The notes beneath the pieces were generated by a model. It made no database searches and had not been told where the DNA came from. It saw only the letters and a list, made by a program, of their open reading frames with translations. Shown piece by piece: positions 38,810 through 47,726 of a stretch of 64,000 bases of DNA. How positions within the stretch are numbered: the stretch's first letter is position 1; each line of letters opens with the position of its first letter. A program made the position numbers and the translations under genes. Origin of the DNA: Curvibacter sp. PD_MW3 (GTDB lineage: Bacteria > Pseudomonadota > Gammaproteobacteria > Burkholderiales > Burkholderiaceae_C); NCBI GenBank assembly GCA_002633085.1, contig NSIV01000001.1, positions 496,001 through 560,000 of the forward strand. The letters run 5' to 3'.

Positions 38810-41158
38810 ATGAACTCTTCCAGTGCCGCGGCCGTCAAGTCGGGCTGCCCCATTGACCACAAGGCCTTGGCCGGCTTGCAAGCGCCCAATGGCTGCCCCA
38901 TCAGCCAGCGCGCGGCTGAATTCGACCCCTTCGAAGACGCCTACCAGCAGGACCCGCCCGAGTACGTGCGCTGGGCGCGGGAGCAGGAACCAATCTTCTA
39001 CAGCCCCAAGCTGGGCTACTGGGTCGTGACGCGCTATGAAGACATCAAGGCGATCTTCCGCGACAACATCACGTTCAGCCCCTCGATCGCGCTGGAAAAG
39101 ATCACCCCCACCAGCCAGGAGGCCAACGACGTTCTCGCGTCCTACAACTACGCGATGAACCGCACGCTGGTGAACGAAGACGAGCCAGCCCACATGGCCA
39201 GGCGCCGCGTGCTCATGGAGCCGTTCACCCCCGAAGCGCTCAAGCACCATGAGCCCATGGTGCGCCAGGTGACGCGGGAATACGTCGACCGCTTCATCAA
39301 CGACGGCAAGGCCGACCTGGTCGACCAGATGCTGTGGGAGGTGCCGCTCACCATCGCCCTGCACTTCCTGGGCGTGCCCGAGGAAGACATGGACACGCTG
39401 CGGCAGTATTCGATTGCGCACACCGTCAACACCTGGGGCCGGCCGAGGCCGGAGGAGCAGATCAAGGTGGCACACGCGGTCGGCAACTTCTGGCAGCTGG
39501 CTGGCAAGATCCTCGACAAGATGCGCAAAGACCCCAGCGGCCCGGGCTGGATGCGCTATGGCATCCGCAAGCAGGCCGAGTACCCGGATGTCGTCACGGA
39601 CTCGTACCTGCATTCGATGATGATGGCCGGCATCGTGGCCGCGCACGAGACCACGGCCAACGCAACGGCCAATGCCGTCAAGCTGCTGTTGCAGCACCCG
39701 AGCGCCTGGCGGGAACTCTGCGAAGACCCGGGCCTGATTCCCAATGCGGTGGAGGAGTGCATCCGCTACAACGGCTCCGTTGCCGCCTGGCGACGGATAG
39801 CCACCAAGGACACGCGGATTGGCGACATCGACATCAGCGCCGGCAGCCGGCTGCTGATCGTGATGTCGTCCGCCAACCATGATGAACGGCACTTCGAAGA
39901 CCCGGACCTCTTCGACATCCGCCGCGACAACTCGAGCGAGCACCTGACCTTTGGCTACGGCTCGCACCAGTGCATGGGCAAGAACCTGGCGCGCATGGAG
40001 CTGCAGATCTTTCTGGAGGAGCTCACCAAGCGCCTGCCGCACATGCGCCTGACGGAACAGAAGTTCACCTATGTGCCCAACACCTCCTTCAGGGGCCCCG
40101 AACACCTTTGGGTGGAATGGAACCCGAAGCTGAACCCGGAGCGCGTGCAGCCCGGCATCCTGGCGCAGAATGCCGCCGTTCGCATTGGCGAGCCGTCCCG
40201 GCATGCGATCAGCCGGACCGTTGTGGTGGACGAGGTGCGCCAGGTGGCGGCTGACATCCTGCACCTGCGTCTGAAGTCGCCCGACGGCAGCGCCATGCCG
40301 CGCTGGACGCCGGGCTCGCACATCGACATCGAGTGCGGCACACCCGATCTGTCGCGCCAGTACTCGCTGTGCGGCGACCCGGCTGACAGCAGCGTGCTGG
40401 AAATCGCCGTGCTCAAGGACCCGGACAGCCGGGGCGGCTCGCGCTGGCTGCACGAGAACATCCAGCGCGGCGACAAGCTCAAGATCCGCGGCCCGCGCAA
40501 CCATTTCCGGTTTGATGAAAGCACGAAGAAGGCCATCTTCATTGCGGGCGGCATCGGCATCACCCCGGTCGCCACGATGGCGCGCAGAGCCAAGGAACTC
40601 GGCATCGACTACGAACTGCACTACAGCGGACGTTCGCGCGACACCATGGCTTTTCTGGATGAACTGGCCCAGTTGCATGGCGCGCGGCTGCATGTCTACA
40701 CCAAGGATGAAGGCCAGCGCAATGACTTCGGCCAGTTGCTGGGCCAGCCGCAGGACGGAACGCAGGTCTATGCCTGCGGTCCGGTACGGATGCTGGAGGC
40801 ACTGGAGGCCTGCTGCGAGAAGTGGCCGGAAGATGCATTGCGGGTTGAACACTTCCAGTCCACACGCGGCTCCCTCGACCCTGAGAAAGAACACGCGTTT
40901 GAGGTCGAGCTCAAAGACTCGGGCCTGGTCGTCAAGGTGCCGGCGGGCCAAACCTTGCTGACTGCCTTGCGCTCTGCCAACATCGACATCCAGAGCGATT
41001 GCGGCGAAGGCCTGTGCGGCTCTTGCGAGGTCAAGGTGCTATCCGGCAAGGTGGACCACCGCGACGTGGTGCTGACCCGCTCCGAACGCGACGCCAACAA
41101 CAAGATGATGGCCTGCTGCTCCAGGGCGGCGGGCATGAAGCTGATCCTTGAGCTCTGA
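38810..41158 (+). CDS. Self-sufficient cytochrome P450, CYP116B-type (P450-reductase fusion)
   Basis: The 782-aa product combines a P450 with its own electron chain. P450 part (about 30-440): I-helix AAHETT, ExxR in EECIRYN, haem loop FGYGSHQCMGKN with the Cys ligand near residue 392. Reductase part (about 465-680): FMN motif RQYSLCGDP and NAD motif IFIAGGIGITP. C-terminal plant-type ferredoxin: CGEGLCGSCEVKV and a final Cys in MMACCSRA. This order (haem-FMN-[2Fe-2S]) is that of CYP116B enzymes, which hydroxylate or O-dealkylate small aromatics using NAD(P)H. The natural substrate is unknown; the genes that follow suggest an aromatic acid. Confidence 0.93.
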   Translation: MNSSSAAAVKSGCPIDHKALAGLQAPNGCPISQRAAEFDPFEDAYQQDPPEYVRWAREQEPIFYSPKLGYWVVTRYEDIKAIFRDNITFSPSIALEKITPTSQEANDVLASYNYAMNRTLVNEDEPAHMARRRVLMEPFTPEALKHHEPMVRQVTREYVDRFINDGKADLVDQMLWEVPLTIALHFLGVPEEDMDTLRQYSIAHTVNTWGRPRPEEQIKVAHAVGNFWQLAGKILDKMRKDPSGPGWMRYGIRKQAEYPDVVTDSYLHSMMMAGIVAAHETTANATANAVKLLLQHPSAWRELCEDPGLIPNAVEECIRYNGSVAAWRRIATKDTRIGDIDISAGSRLLIVMSSANHDERHFEDPDLFDIRRDNSSEHLTFGYGSHQCMGKNLARMELQIFLEELTKRLPHMRLTEQKFTYVPNTSFRGPEHLWVEWNPKLNPERVQPGILAQNAAVRIGEPSRHAISRTVVVDEVRQVAADILHLRLKSPDGSAMPRWTPGSHIDIECGTPDLSRQYSLCGDPADSSVLEIAVLKDPDSRGGSRWLHENIQRGDKLKIRGPRNHFRFDESTKKAIFIAGGIGITPVATMARRAKELGIDYELHYSGRSRDTMAFLDELAQLHGARLHVYTKDEGQRNDFGQLLGQPQDGTQVYACGPVRMLEALEACCEKWPEDALRVEHFQSTRGSLDPEKEHAFEVELKDSGLVVKVPAGQTLLTALRSANIDIQSDCGEGLCGSCEVKVLSGKVDHRDVVLTRSERDANNKMMACCSRAAGMKLILEL

Positions 41159-41203
41159 GCGGTAACGTTCCGCAAGCTCCCCACAACCCCTCAGGAGAAA
41201 AAC

Positions 41204-41749
41204 ATGAAGATTAAAAAGATTCACCACGTGGCCTACCGCTGCAAGGACGCCAAGCAAACCGTCGAGTGGTACGGCAAGTACCTCGACATGGACTTCCAAC
41301 TGGCTTTTGCCGAAGACCTGGTGCCATCGACCAAGGCGCATGACCCCTACATGCATATCTTCCTGGACGCCGGCGCCGGCAATGTGCTGGCCTTCTTCGA
41401 ACTCCCCCTGCAACCCGAGATGGGCCGCGACACCAACACGCCGGACTGGGTGCAGCACATTGCGTTCGAGGTCGAGTCGCTGGATGTGCTGGAGCAGGTC
41501 AAGGCGCGGCTGCAGGCCGATGGCATTGCGGTGGTGGGCATCACCGACCACACGCTGTTCAAGTCGATCTATTTCTTCGACCCCAACGGCCACCGCCTGG
41601 AGCTGGCCGTGGACACCAGCACGCCCGAGCTCGTGGCCCGCGCTGCCGCCGTGAAGTGGGACATGCTCAACGAATGGAGCCAGACCAAACGTGCGCCGAA
41701 GCACGCGGCCTGGATGCACTCGCTGGAGTTCGAGGACGGCAAGGCATGA
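41204..41749 (+). CDS. VOC-family (glyoxalase/extradiol-dioxygenase fold) protein
   Basis: The 181-aa product has paired beta-alpha-beta-beta-beta modules with the metal-ligand pattern H8 (KKIHHVAYRC), H74-type (WVQHIAFEV) and a late Glu (NGHRLELAVD). It is encoded between the P450 and a fumarylacetoacetase and overlaps the latter by four bases (ATGA). It may cleave, isomerise or otherwise process the ring-hydroxylated product. It is not a homogentisate 1,2-dioxygenase homologue, which has a cupin fold. Start has AGGAG upstream. Confidence 0.82.
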   Translation: MKIKKIHHVAYRCKDAKQTVEWYGKYLDMDFQLAFAEDLVPSTKAHDPYMHIFLDAGAGNVLAFFELPLQPEMGRDTNTPDWVQHIAFEVESLDVLEQVKARLQADGIAVVGITDHTLFKSIYFFDPNGHRLELAVDTSTPELVARAAAVKWDMLNEWSQTKRAPKHAAWMHSLEFEDGKA

Positions 41750-43053
41750 TCAACGAGACGCACAAGCCGGCCCTGCGCAGCTGGGTCGCCTCGGCCAATG
41801 AGGCAGCCAGCGACTTCCCGGTCCAGAACCTGCCTTTTGCCATCTTCCGGCGCCAGGGCAACCAGGAAGCGTTTCGGGTCGGCATAGCGATTGGCGACCA
41901 GGTGCTGGACCTGGGCCAGCCTGCGGTGTGCGCGGCCCTGGGGCTGGACGCCAACGTCACGGCCGCCCTGGCGCAGCCGGCCCTGAACGGGCTGATGGCC
42001 CAGGGCCCGGCCGTCTGGTCTGCCCTGCGTCTGGCGCTGTCGCGCGCGTTGCGCGAAGGCTCATCCTTGCAAGCCACCTTGCAGGCTGCGCTGCTGCCGC
42101 AAGCGCAGGTGGAATACACCTTGCCGGCACGCATTGGCGACTACACCGACTTCTACACCTCGGTCTATCACGCCACCAACGTCGGCAAGCTGTTCCGCCC
42201 CGACAACCCGCTGCTGCCCAACTACAAGTGGGTGCCCATTGGCTACCACGGCCGCAGTTCCAGCATCGGCGTGTCGGGCCAGGCGTTTCACCGGCCCAAG
42301 GGGCAACTGATGGCACCCGGCGCCACGGCCCCGGTACTGGCGCCCAGCCAGCGCATGGACATCGAGCTGGAGCTGGGCATCTTCATCGGCCAGGGCAATG
42401 CACTGGGCGAGCCCATTCCCATGACGCAGGCCGAAGACCATGTGTTCGGCCTGTGCCTGCTCAACGACTGGTCGGCGCGCGACATCCAGGCCTGGGAATA
42501 CCAGCCGCTGGGGCCGTTTCTGGCGAAGAACTTCGCCACCACCCTCTCACCCTGGGTGGTGACGCTCGAAGCGCTGGCACCGTACCGCACCGCGCCGTGC
42601 CGTCCGGCCGAAGACCCGCAGCCCCTGCCTTACCTGGACACACCGGCCAACCGCAGCAGCGGTGCGCTGGACATCCAGCTCGAGGTGCTGATCCAGACTG
42701 CCAAGATGAAGCAGGCTGGCCTGGCGCCGCACCCCCTGGTGCAGACCAGCTACCGCCACGCCTACTGGACCATCGCCCAACTGGTAACGCACCACACCGT
42801 CAACGGTTGTAACCTGCAGCCAGGCGATCTGTTTGGCAGCGGCACGCTCTCGGGCCCGACGCTGGATCAGGCCGGCGCCCTGCTGGAGCTGACCACCGGC
42901 GGCAAACATCCCATCAGCCTGCCCAATGGCGAGACGCGCACCTTCTTGCAGGACGGCGACACCGTGCAGCTGCGCGGTCACTGCAGCCAGGTCGGGGCTG
43001 CGCGCATCGGCTTTGGGGTGTGCGAAGGCACGCTGCTGCCGGCACGCGACTGA
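41746..43053 (+). CDS. fahA: Fumarylacetoacetase
   Basis: The 435-aa product is full length for fumarylacetoacetase, which splits fumarylacetoacetate into fumarate and acetoacetate, the last step of the homogentisate route. An N-terminal SH3-like domain (LPFAIFRRQGNQEAFRVG) precedes the catalytic FAH domain with DYTDFYTSVYHATNVGKLFRP, then PIGYHGRSSSIGVSG and DIELELGIFIG metal ligands, then NDWSARDIQAWEYQPLGPF. Homogentisate dioxygenase and maleylacetoacetate isomerase are not in the window. Start by ATGA overlap with the VOC gene. Confidence 0.92.
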   Translation: MINETHKPALRSWVASANEAASDFPVQNLPFAIFRRQGNQEAFRVGIAIGDQVLDLGQPAVCAALGLDANVTAALAQPALNGLMAQGPAVWSALRLALSRALREGSSLQATLQAALLPQAQVEYTLPARIGDYTDFYTSVYHATNVGKLFRPDNPLLPNYKWVPIGYHGRSSSIGVSGQAFHRPKGQLMAPGATAPVLAPSQRMDIELELGIFIGQGNALGEPIPMTQAEDHVFGLCLLNDWSARDIQAWEYQPLGPFLAKNFATTLSPWVVTLEALAPYRTAPCRPAEDPQPLPYLDTPANRSSGALDIQLEVLIQTAKMKQAGLAPHPLVQTSYRHAYWTIAQLVTHHTVNGCNLQPGDLFGSGTLSGPTLDQAGALLELTTGGKHPISLPNGETRTFLQDGDTVQLRGHCSQVGAARIGFGVCEGTLLPARD

Positions 43054-43170
43054 AGGCCTGCGGCGAGCGAGAAGACCGACGTCACAAACCGGTCTCTCGT
43101 CTCAAGGTGCTCAGTCCTGAAGCAGCTCGCGGGTGCCCTTGCGACAGGGCATGGGGACTGCAGCGTGATG

Positions 43171-44310
43171 TCAGACTTCGGGTGTCGACATCACCCGATT
43201 GCGCCCCGCGGCCTTCGCTTCGTACAAGGCCTTGTCGGCCCGTGACACCATGTCGGCCACGAGAGCAGAAGGCTCCTCGGCCGCCGCAGTTGTGTCCAGC
43301 ATCGAAACGCCGAGGGAGACCGTCACACGGATGGCCTCTTGCGTCTTGGCCGGCACGCTTTGCGCCGCCACGATGCGCCGGATGCGTTCTGCCGTATCCA
43401 GCCCCGCCTGCAACGGTGTTGCAGGGAGCAGCACCACAAACTCCTCACCGCCGTAGCGCGCCACCACATCGCTGCCGCGCAGTTGTGCCTTGATCAGCCG
43501 GGCCACGTAGCCGAGCACTTCGTCACCGGCTTGATGCCCCAGCGTGTCATTGAGCTTCTTGAAGTGGTCCACGTCCAGGAACATGCAGACCAGCGGTGCG
43601 CCGCTGCGGCGCGCCGCCACCACTTCTTCCAGGCAACGCGACTCAAAATAGCGCCGGTTGTGCACACCGGTGAGGGCATCGGTCAGCCCCGCGAGCTTGA
43701 GGCGCTCGGTGGCCAAGGCACTGTCCAGGCACACGGCCACCAGCGCGGCCAGCCGCTCCAGAAAGTCGGTGCTGCTGCCTGACAGAAAACGTTGGCGGTC
43801 CTTGCTGCCCAGATTCAGGCTGCCGATGAAGCGGCCGTGGTGCACCAGGGGCAACAAGGCGAGCGAGACCACCCCCGGCACCTCGGTCTCGAAGAGGAAG
43901 GCATGGGCTTGCCCGTAGGGGGTCAGGATGGGCCGCCCCGCGTGGGCATACAGCGTCTGCAAGGGTTGATCACTGTCCAGAAAGATCAGTCCGTCCTCCG
44001 GCATGCCGGCCGCCTGGCTGGCCAGGATCTGGGCCACCTCGTATTGCGGGTCCACCAGCACGAGGGAGACCGTGTCGAGTTCGAACAGCGTCTTGTAATC
44101 CTGCAACAGCGTCCGGATCAGTTCAGCCAGACTGGCCGCACCAATCACCTTGCGCTCGAGCTGGTCGAAGCGCCGCATCTTCTCCTGGTTCAGGCGTGCT
44201 TCGTTCAGCATCGCCTCCAGCCGGGTGCGCAAGCGCTGGTTTTCCGCCTGCAGCACGGCCAGCGACAGGCGCTCACCGGATCGGCTTGAGCCCGAAGATG
44301 CCTCAGTCAA
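43171..44310 (-). CDS. Diguanylate cyclase with N-terminal GAF-like (DUF484) domain
   Basis: The 379-aa cytoplasmic product starts with a coiled helix (about 12-60). A GAF-like DUF484 sensor spans about 60-215 (TLFELDTVSLVLVD, then LLPLVHHGRFIGSLNLGSKD). The GGDEF domain (about 220-375) has an intact active site (YGGEEF) and an upstream RGSD, which matches the RxxD product-inhibition site. It makes c-di-GMP, the opposite of the HD-GYP protein at 33861. The TTG start at 44310 is supported by GGGAG 8 bases upstream. Confidence 0.88.
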   Translation of the reverse strand: MTEASSGSSRSGERLSLAVLQAENQRLRTRLEAMLNEARLNQEKMRRFDQLERKVIGAASLAELIRTLLQDYKTLFELDTVSLVLVDPQYEVAQILASQAAGMPEDGLIFLDSDQPLQTLYAHAGRPILTPYGQAHAFLFETEVPGVVSLALLPLVHHGRFIGSLNLGSKDRQRFLSGSSTDFLERLAALVAVCLDSALATERLKLAGLTDALTGVHNRRYFESRCLEEVVAARRSGAPLVCMFLDVDHFKKLNDTLGHQAGDEVLGYVARLIKAQLRGSDVVARYGGEEFVVLLPATPLQAGLDTAERIRRIVAAQSVPAKTQEAIRVTVSLGVSMLDTTAAAEEPSALVADMVSRADKALYEAKAAGRNRVMSTPEV

Positions 44311-44383
44311 GATTCCACTCCCGCTCGCACTCTTTGGTGTTCATCACCGAATGGTACCGTGGCCGTGTGACGGCTGGGTAATC

Positions 44384-45328
44384 TCACGCTCCCAGCAGGC
44401 CGCTGTGGGCTGACGCATGCTGGAGCCAAGTCGGGTCCTGGGCCAGCTCCAGCGCCGCATTCAGTGCCCGCGACGGCCGGTTCATGTCGAGCACCATGAA
44501 GCCGATCGGCGTGGTGACCGTGGGGCTGAACAGCGGCAACGCTTCCAGTTCGCCGAAGCTGCGGATGGCGCCGACCAGCGCGCCGGGCAGGATGCTGCAG
44601 ACCTGACCGTCCAGCACGCTCAGGGCCAGGGCCAGCACCGAATCGGTCTCCATGGCAGGCACCACTTGCGCGCCAGCTTCGGTCAGAGCCGCATCGACGA
44701 TGGTGCGGTTGTGCATCTCGGGTGTCAGCAGGCACAGGGGCAGCCGCGCCGCCTCGGCCCAGCTCAATTCATTCCCCATCTGCATGCTCGCCTGGGCCGC
44801 GCCGATGGCACGGCGCAGCAGGAAGTAGTGCTCGGTGTACTGCGGGATGGTCTTGAACGGCATGTTGCGCCGGCTCAGGCGCTCCATGTAACCCAGCCCC
44901 ATGTCGAGCGCGAGGTTCTCCAGCCCGGTCTCGATGTCGGGTGAACTCATTGAACGAACGATCGGCAGGATGCCGGGATAACGCGCCTGCAGCATGGCCG
45001 CAAAGCGCGCTGCGATCGGCATCACCGAAGGCACGGCCCCAATGCGCAATTGCCCTTGCGGATGTCCGTCCGTGCTCTTGAGCTCCTGCTTCAGCAACTC
45101 ATGCTCGTGCAGGATGCGCTGCGCCGCCTGAAAGATCAGTTCACCTTCCGGCGTGAAGCCTTCAAACGCCCTCCCGCGCTTGACGATGGCGGTGCCGAAC
45201 TCCGCTTCCAGCGCACGCAGCGCGTTGGACAGCGCCGGCTGCGAGATGTGGCAGGCCAGCGCCGCACGGCCGAAATGCCGGTGCTCGTGCAAGGCCACCA
45301 CATAACGCAGCGAGGTGAACAGGTTCAT
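44384..45328 (-). CDS. LysR-family transcriptional regulator, possibly FdsR-like
   Basis: The 314-aa product has an N-terminal winged helix (FGRAALACHISQPALSNALRALEAEFG) and a periplasmic-binding-protein-like effector domain (about 90-300). It lies 53 bases after tupA on the same strand, so it may be read through from the tungstate transporter. Its general pattern (LHEHRHFGRAALACHI, and a LSMSS-type segment) reminds me of the LysR regulator of formate dehydrogenase in betaproteobacteria. That is recollection, not a comparison. The tandem sites upstream of fdsG would be its natural target. Confidence 0.82.
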   Translation of the reverse strand: MNLFTSLRYVVALHEHRHFGRAALACHISQPALSNALRALEAEFGTAIVKRGRAFEGFTPEGELIFQAAQRILHEHELLKQELKSTDGHPQGQLRIGAVPSVMPIAARFAAMLQARYPGILPIVRSMSSPDIETGLENLALDMGLGYMERLSRRNMPFKTIPQYTEHYFLLRRAIGAAQASMQMGNELSWAEAARLPLCLLTPEMHNRTIVDAALTEAGAQVVPAMETDSVLALALSVLDGQVCSILPGALVGAIRSFGELEALPLFSPTVTTPIGFMVLDMNRPSRALNAALELAQDPTWLQHASAHSGLLGA

Positions 45329-45381
45329 GCCTCAAGCATCCCCTCTGTCACCCGCGCTTGTCGCCAGGGCTGCACGCCGGC

Positions 45382-46218
45382 TCACTTGCCGGCGTTGGGG
45401 AAGAACAGCTGCTCGCCGCCGATCTTGTAGGCGGCAATGGCGTTCTGGCCGGCGGGCGAAACCACCCAATCGACGAACTTCTGCGCGTCAGCCAGCTTGA
45501 CTTGCGGGTGCTTGGCCGGATTGACCACCATCACGCCGTACTGGTTGAACAGGCGGTTGTCGCCTTCCACCAGCACCGTCAGATCCGCGCGGTTCTTGAA
45601 GTTGAGCCAGGTGCCGCGGTCGGCCAGCACATAGGCGCCGCTGCTGGCGGCAATGTTGAGCGCCGGGCCCATGCCGCAACCGCATTCCTTGTAGCCGCTG
45701 CCTTTTTTGTCGGCCAGCTCGGCCATCTTCCAGAAGCGCAGCTCAGCGGCGTGGGTACCGCTCTTGTCGCCGCGCGAAACAAACGAGGCATTGGCAGCGC
45801 CGATCTTCTTCAGGGCCGCCACGATGTCTTTGCCTTTGGTGCCCACGGGGTCAGCCTTCGGGCCAATGAGCACGAAGTCGTTGTACATGACGGGCAGGCG
45901 CTTGAGGCCAAAGCCATCGGCGACGAACTTCTCTTCGGCCACCTGGTCGTGCACGAACACCACGTCGGCGTCGCCGCGGCGCGCCATGTCCAGCGCCTGG
46001 CCGGTGCCCAGGGCCACGACCTTGATGTCGATGCCACTGGCCTTTTTGAATTCGGGCAGCAGGTAGGTGAAAAGGCCCGACTGCTCGGTGGAGGTGGTCG
46101 ATGACATGACGATGGTCTGTGCCGACGCCGCCAGAGATGCTATCGAAATCGTAGCTGCCAGCGCATATTTGACGAGCGCGGGAGCCCTGAAAGACCATGA
46201 AGATTTGAAAGCGTTCAT
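45382..46218 (-). CDS. tupA: Tungstate ABC transporter substrate-binding protein
   Basis: The 278-aa periplasmic receptor has a signal peptide to about residue 33 (ASLAASAQT). The mature N-terminus has the oxyanion-binding SSTTSTEQSGLFTYLLPEF motif; the TTS with SG is the TupA signature as opposed to ModA. A later DKSGTHAAELRFW and GMGPALNIAAS supply further backbone amides. Start codon overlaps the tupC stop (ATGA). Together with tupBC it imports tungstate with high affinity, which fits the tungsten-type enzyme at 16211. Confidence 0.92.
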   Translation of the reverse strand: MNAFKSSWSFRAPALVKYALAATISIASLAASAQTIVMSSTTSTEQSGLFTYLLPEFKKASGIDIKVVALGTGQALDMARRGDADVVFVHDQVAEEKFVADGFGLKRLPVMYNDFVLIGPKADPVGTKGKDIVAALKKIGAANASFVSRGDKSGTHAAELRFWKMAELADKKGSGYKECGCGMGPALNIAASSGAYVLADRGTWLNFKNRADLTVLVEGDNRLFNQYGVMVVNPAKHPQVKLADAQKFVDWVVSPAGQNAIAAYKIGGEQLFFPNAGK

Positions 46219-46937
46219 ACCTGTTCTCCTTTGACGAATAAATGGGCGGTTGACGACACGGCACGCAGCCGCTCGATATCGAAAAATTCCTGCACTGGCA
46301 GATCGGCCTGTACCCGCCCCTGCTCCAGGTAGATGACCCGGGTGGCCAGGCGCTTGACCTGGCCCAGGTTGTGGCTGGCGAAGATCACCGTCACCGGGCG
46401 GCCATCCTGGCGCTGGGCGCCGCTGGCGAACTCCGCCATCAACTGCTCCACCTCGCGCTTGGCATGCGGGTCGAGGCTGGCGGTGGGTTCGTCGAGCATC
46501 AGCACATCGGGCTGCAAGGCCCAGGCCCGCGCCATGGCCAGGCGCTGCTGTTGGCCGCCGGACAGCGTGCGCGCCGGTCGGCCCGCCTTGTCGCTCAGTT
46601 CAACACGCTCGAGCGCCACCAGCGCCTGTTCCTTGGCGGCCTGCCAGGGCGTGCCGCGCAGCCACAAGGCCAGCGCCACGTTGTTGCGCGCCGAGGTGCG
46701 CAGCATGAAGGGGCGCTGGAACAGCATGGCCTGCCGCGCTGCCGCGTTGCAGGCACACTGGCCGGCCGTGGGCCGCTGAAGGCCGTGCAGCAGGCGCAGC
46801 AGCGTGCTCTTGCCACTGCCGTTGGCGCCTACCAGCGCCACCGACTCACCGTGCCCGATGCGCAGTGTCACGTCCGTCAGCGCATGCACCGGGCCGAACG
46901 AAACGCCGGCCGATTGCAAATCAAAGATGGAGGTCAT
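46215..46937 (-). CDS. tupC: Tungstate ABC transporter ATP-binding protein
   Basis: The 240-aa ABC ATPase has Walker A GANGSGKST, the Q-loop region MLFQRPFML, the signature LSGGQQQR, Walker B VLMLDEP and the switch His in FASHNLGQ. Overlaps of four bases with both neighbours (tupB before, tupA after) show one translation unit. In-frame sequence upstream of 46937 is the tupB gene in another frame and is excluded. Confidence 0.93.
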   Translation of the reverse strand: MTSIFDLQSAGVSFGPVHALTDVTLRIGHGESVALVGANGSGKSTLLRLLHGLQRPTAGQCACNAAARQAMLFQRPFMLRTSARNNVALALWLRGTPWQAAKEQALVALERVELSDKAGRPARTLSGGQQQRLAMARAWALQPDVLMLDEPTASLDPHAKREVEQLMAEFASGAQRQDGRPVTVIFASHNLGQVKRLATRVIYLEQGRVQADLPVQEFFDIERLRAVSSTAHLFVKGEQV

Positions 46938-47677
46938 GCCAACGCCTCCACCCGGGCCTTGATGCCATTGGCATGACCTTCGACACGTTCGCGCCAGCGC
47001 CGCACCAGGGAAATCAGGGTGTTGAGCACCAGCACCACCCCCAGCAACAAGAGACCCAGCGCCAGCGCCAGCGGCAGGTCGCCTTTGCTGGTTTCCAGCG
47101 CAATGGCGGTGGTCATGACACGGGTGAAGCCATCGATGTTGCCGCCGACGATCATGACGGCACCGACTTCCGAAATGGCACGGCCGAAGGAGGCCATCAG
47201 CATGGTCAGCAGCGCGTAGCGCTCGTCCCAGGCCAGCAGCAGGCTGCGCAGCAAGGAGCCAGCCCCGAGCGAACGCAGTTGCTCGCCATGCTGGTTTTCC
47301 GCATCCTCGATGACCTGACGCGTCAAGGCGGTGGCCATCGGCAGCACCAGCACGGCCTGCGCCAGCACCATGGCCTGGAAGTTGAACAACCAGCCCAGAT
47401 GGCCCAGCGGCCCGGAACGCGACAGCAGCAGATAGACCACCAGGCCAACCACCACCGAGGGAATGGCCAGCAGGGTGTTGAGCAAGGTCAGGATGGCATT
47501 GCGCCCGGCAAAGCGGGCCACCCCGAGCCAGGCGCCCAGCACCAGGCCCGCGCCGCAAGCCAGCACGCAGGCCGTGGCGCTGACGGCAAGCGAGCGACCG
47601 ACGATGGCCAACAGGACGGAATCAAGGGAGACGATGAGTTGCAGCGCTGTGACCGCGCTTTCGGTAAATGTCGACAT
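46934..47677 (-). CDS. tupB: Tungstate ABC transporter permease
   Basis: The 247-aa product has about five to six membrane helices and the cytoplasmic coupling loop (FGRAISEVGAVMIVGGNIDG) of binding-protein-dependent permeases. TupB differs from ModB in this loop and length. First gene of tupBCA; its promoter lies in the 49-base gap shared with the divergent ModE-like regulator, where the candidate operator is found. Confidence 0.9.
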   Translation of the reverse strand: MSTFTESAVTALQLIVSLDSVLLAIVGRSLAVSATACVLACGAGLVLGAWLGVARFAGRNAILTLLNTLLAIPSVVVGLVVYLLLSRSGPLGHLGWLFNFQAMVLAQAVLVLPMATALTRQVIEDAENQHGEQLRSLGAGSLLRSLLLAWDERYALLTMLMASFGRAISEVGAVMIVGGNIDGFTRVMTTAIALETSKGDLPLALALGLLLLGVVLVLNTLISLVRRWRERVEGHANGIKARVEALA

Positions 47678-47685
47678 GGCTGGGT

Positions 47686-47717
47686 TATCGTACGGATTCG
47701 ATCAATTCCCCACGATA
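47686..47717. promoter_or_regulatory. Inverted repeat in the tupB / regulator intergenic region
   Basis: TATCGT and ACGATA form a 6-bp inverted repeat 20 bases apart in the 49-base gap between divergent start codons. It is the best candidate for binding by the ModE-type helix-turn-helix protein encoded on the right. It differs from the E. coli ModE consensus. Confidence 0.4.
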
Positions 47718-47726
47718 TGAACCACC

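Noticed and set aside
38768..40951. A 727-codon minus-strand frame opposite the P450 gene
   Set aside because: Antisense to a complete self-sufficient P450 with all cofactor motifs; the translation shows no domain.
41204..41749. VOC gene as homogentisate 1,2-dioxygenase
   Set aside because: That enzyme has about 430-450 aa and a cupin fold; this protein has 181 aa and the VOC fold, so the pathway step cannot be assigned.
43054..43170. Terminator between fahA and the diguanylate cyclase gene
   Set aside because: An imperfect stem is possible near 43070-43105 but has mismatches and no T run.
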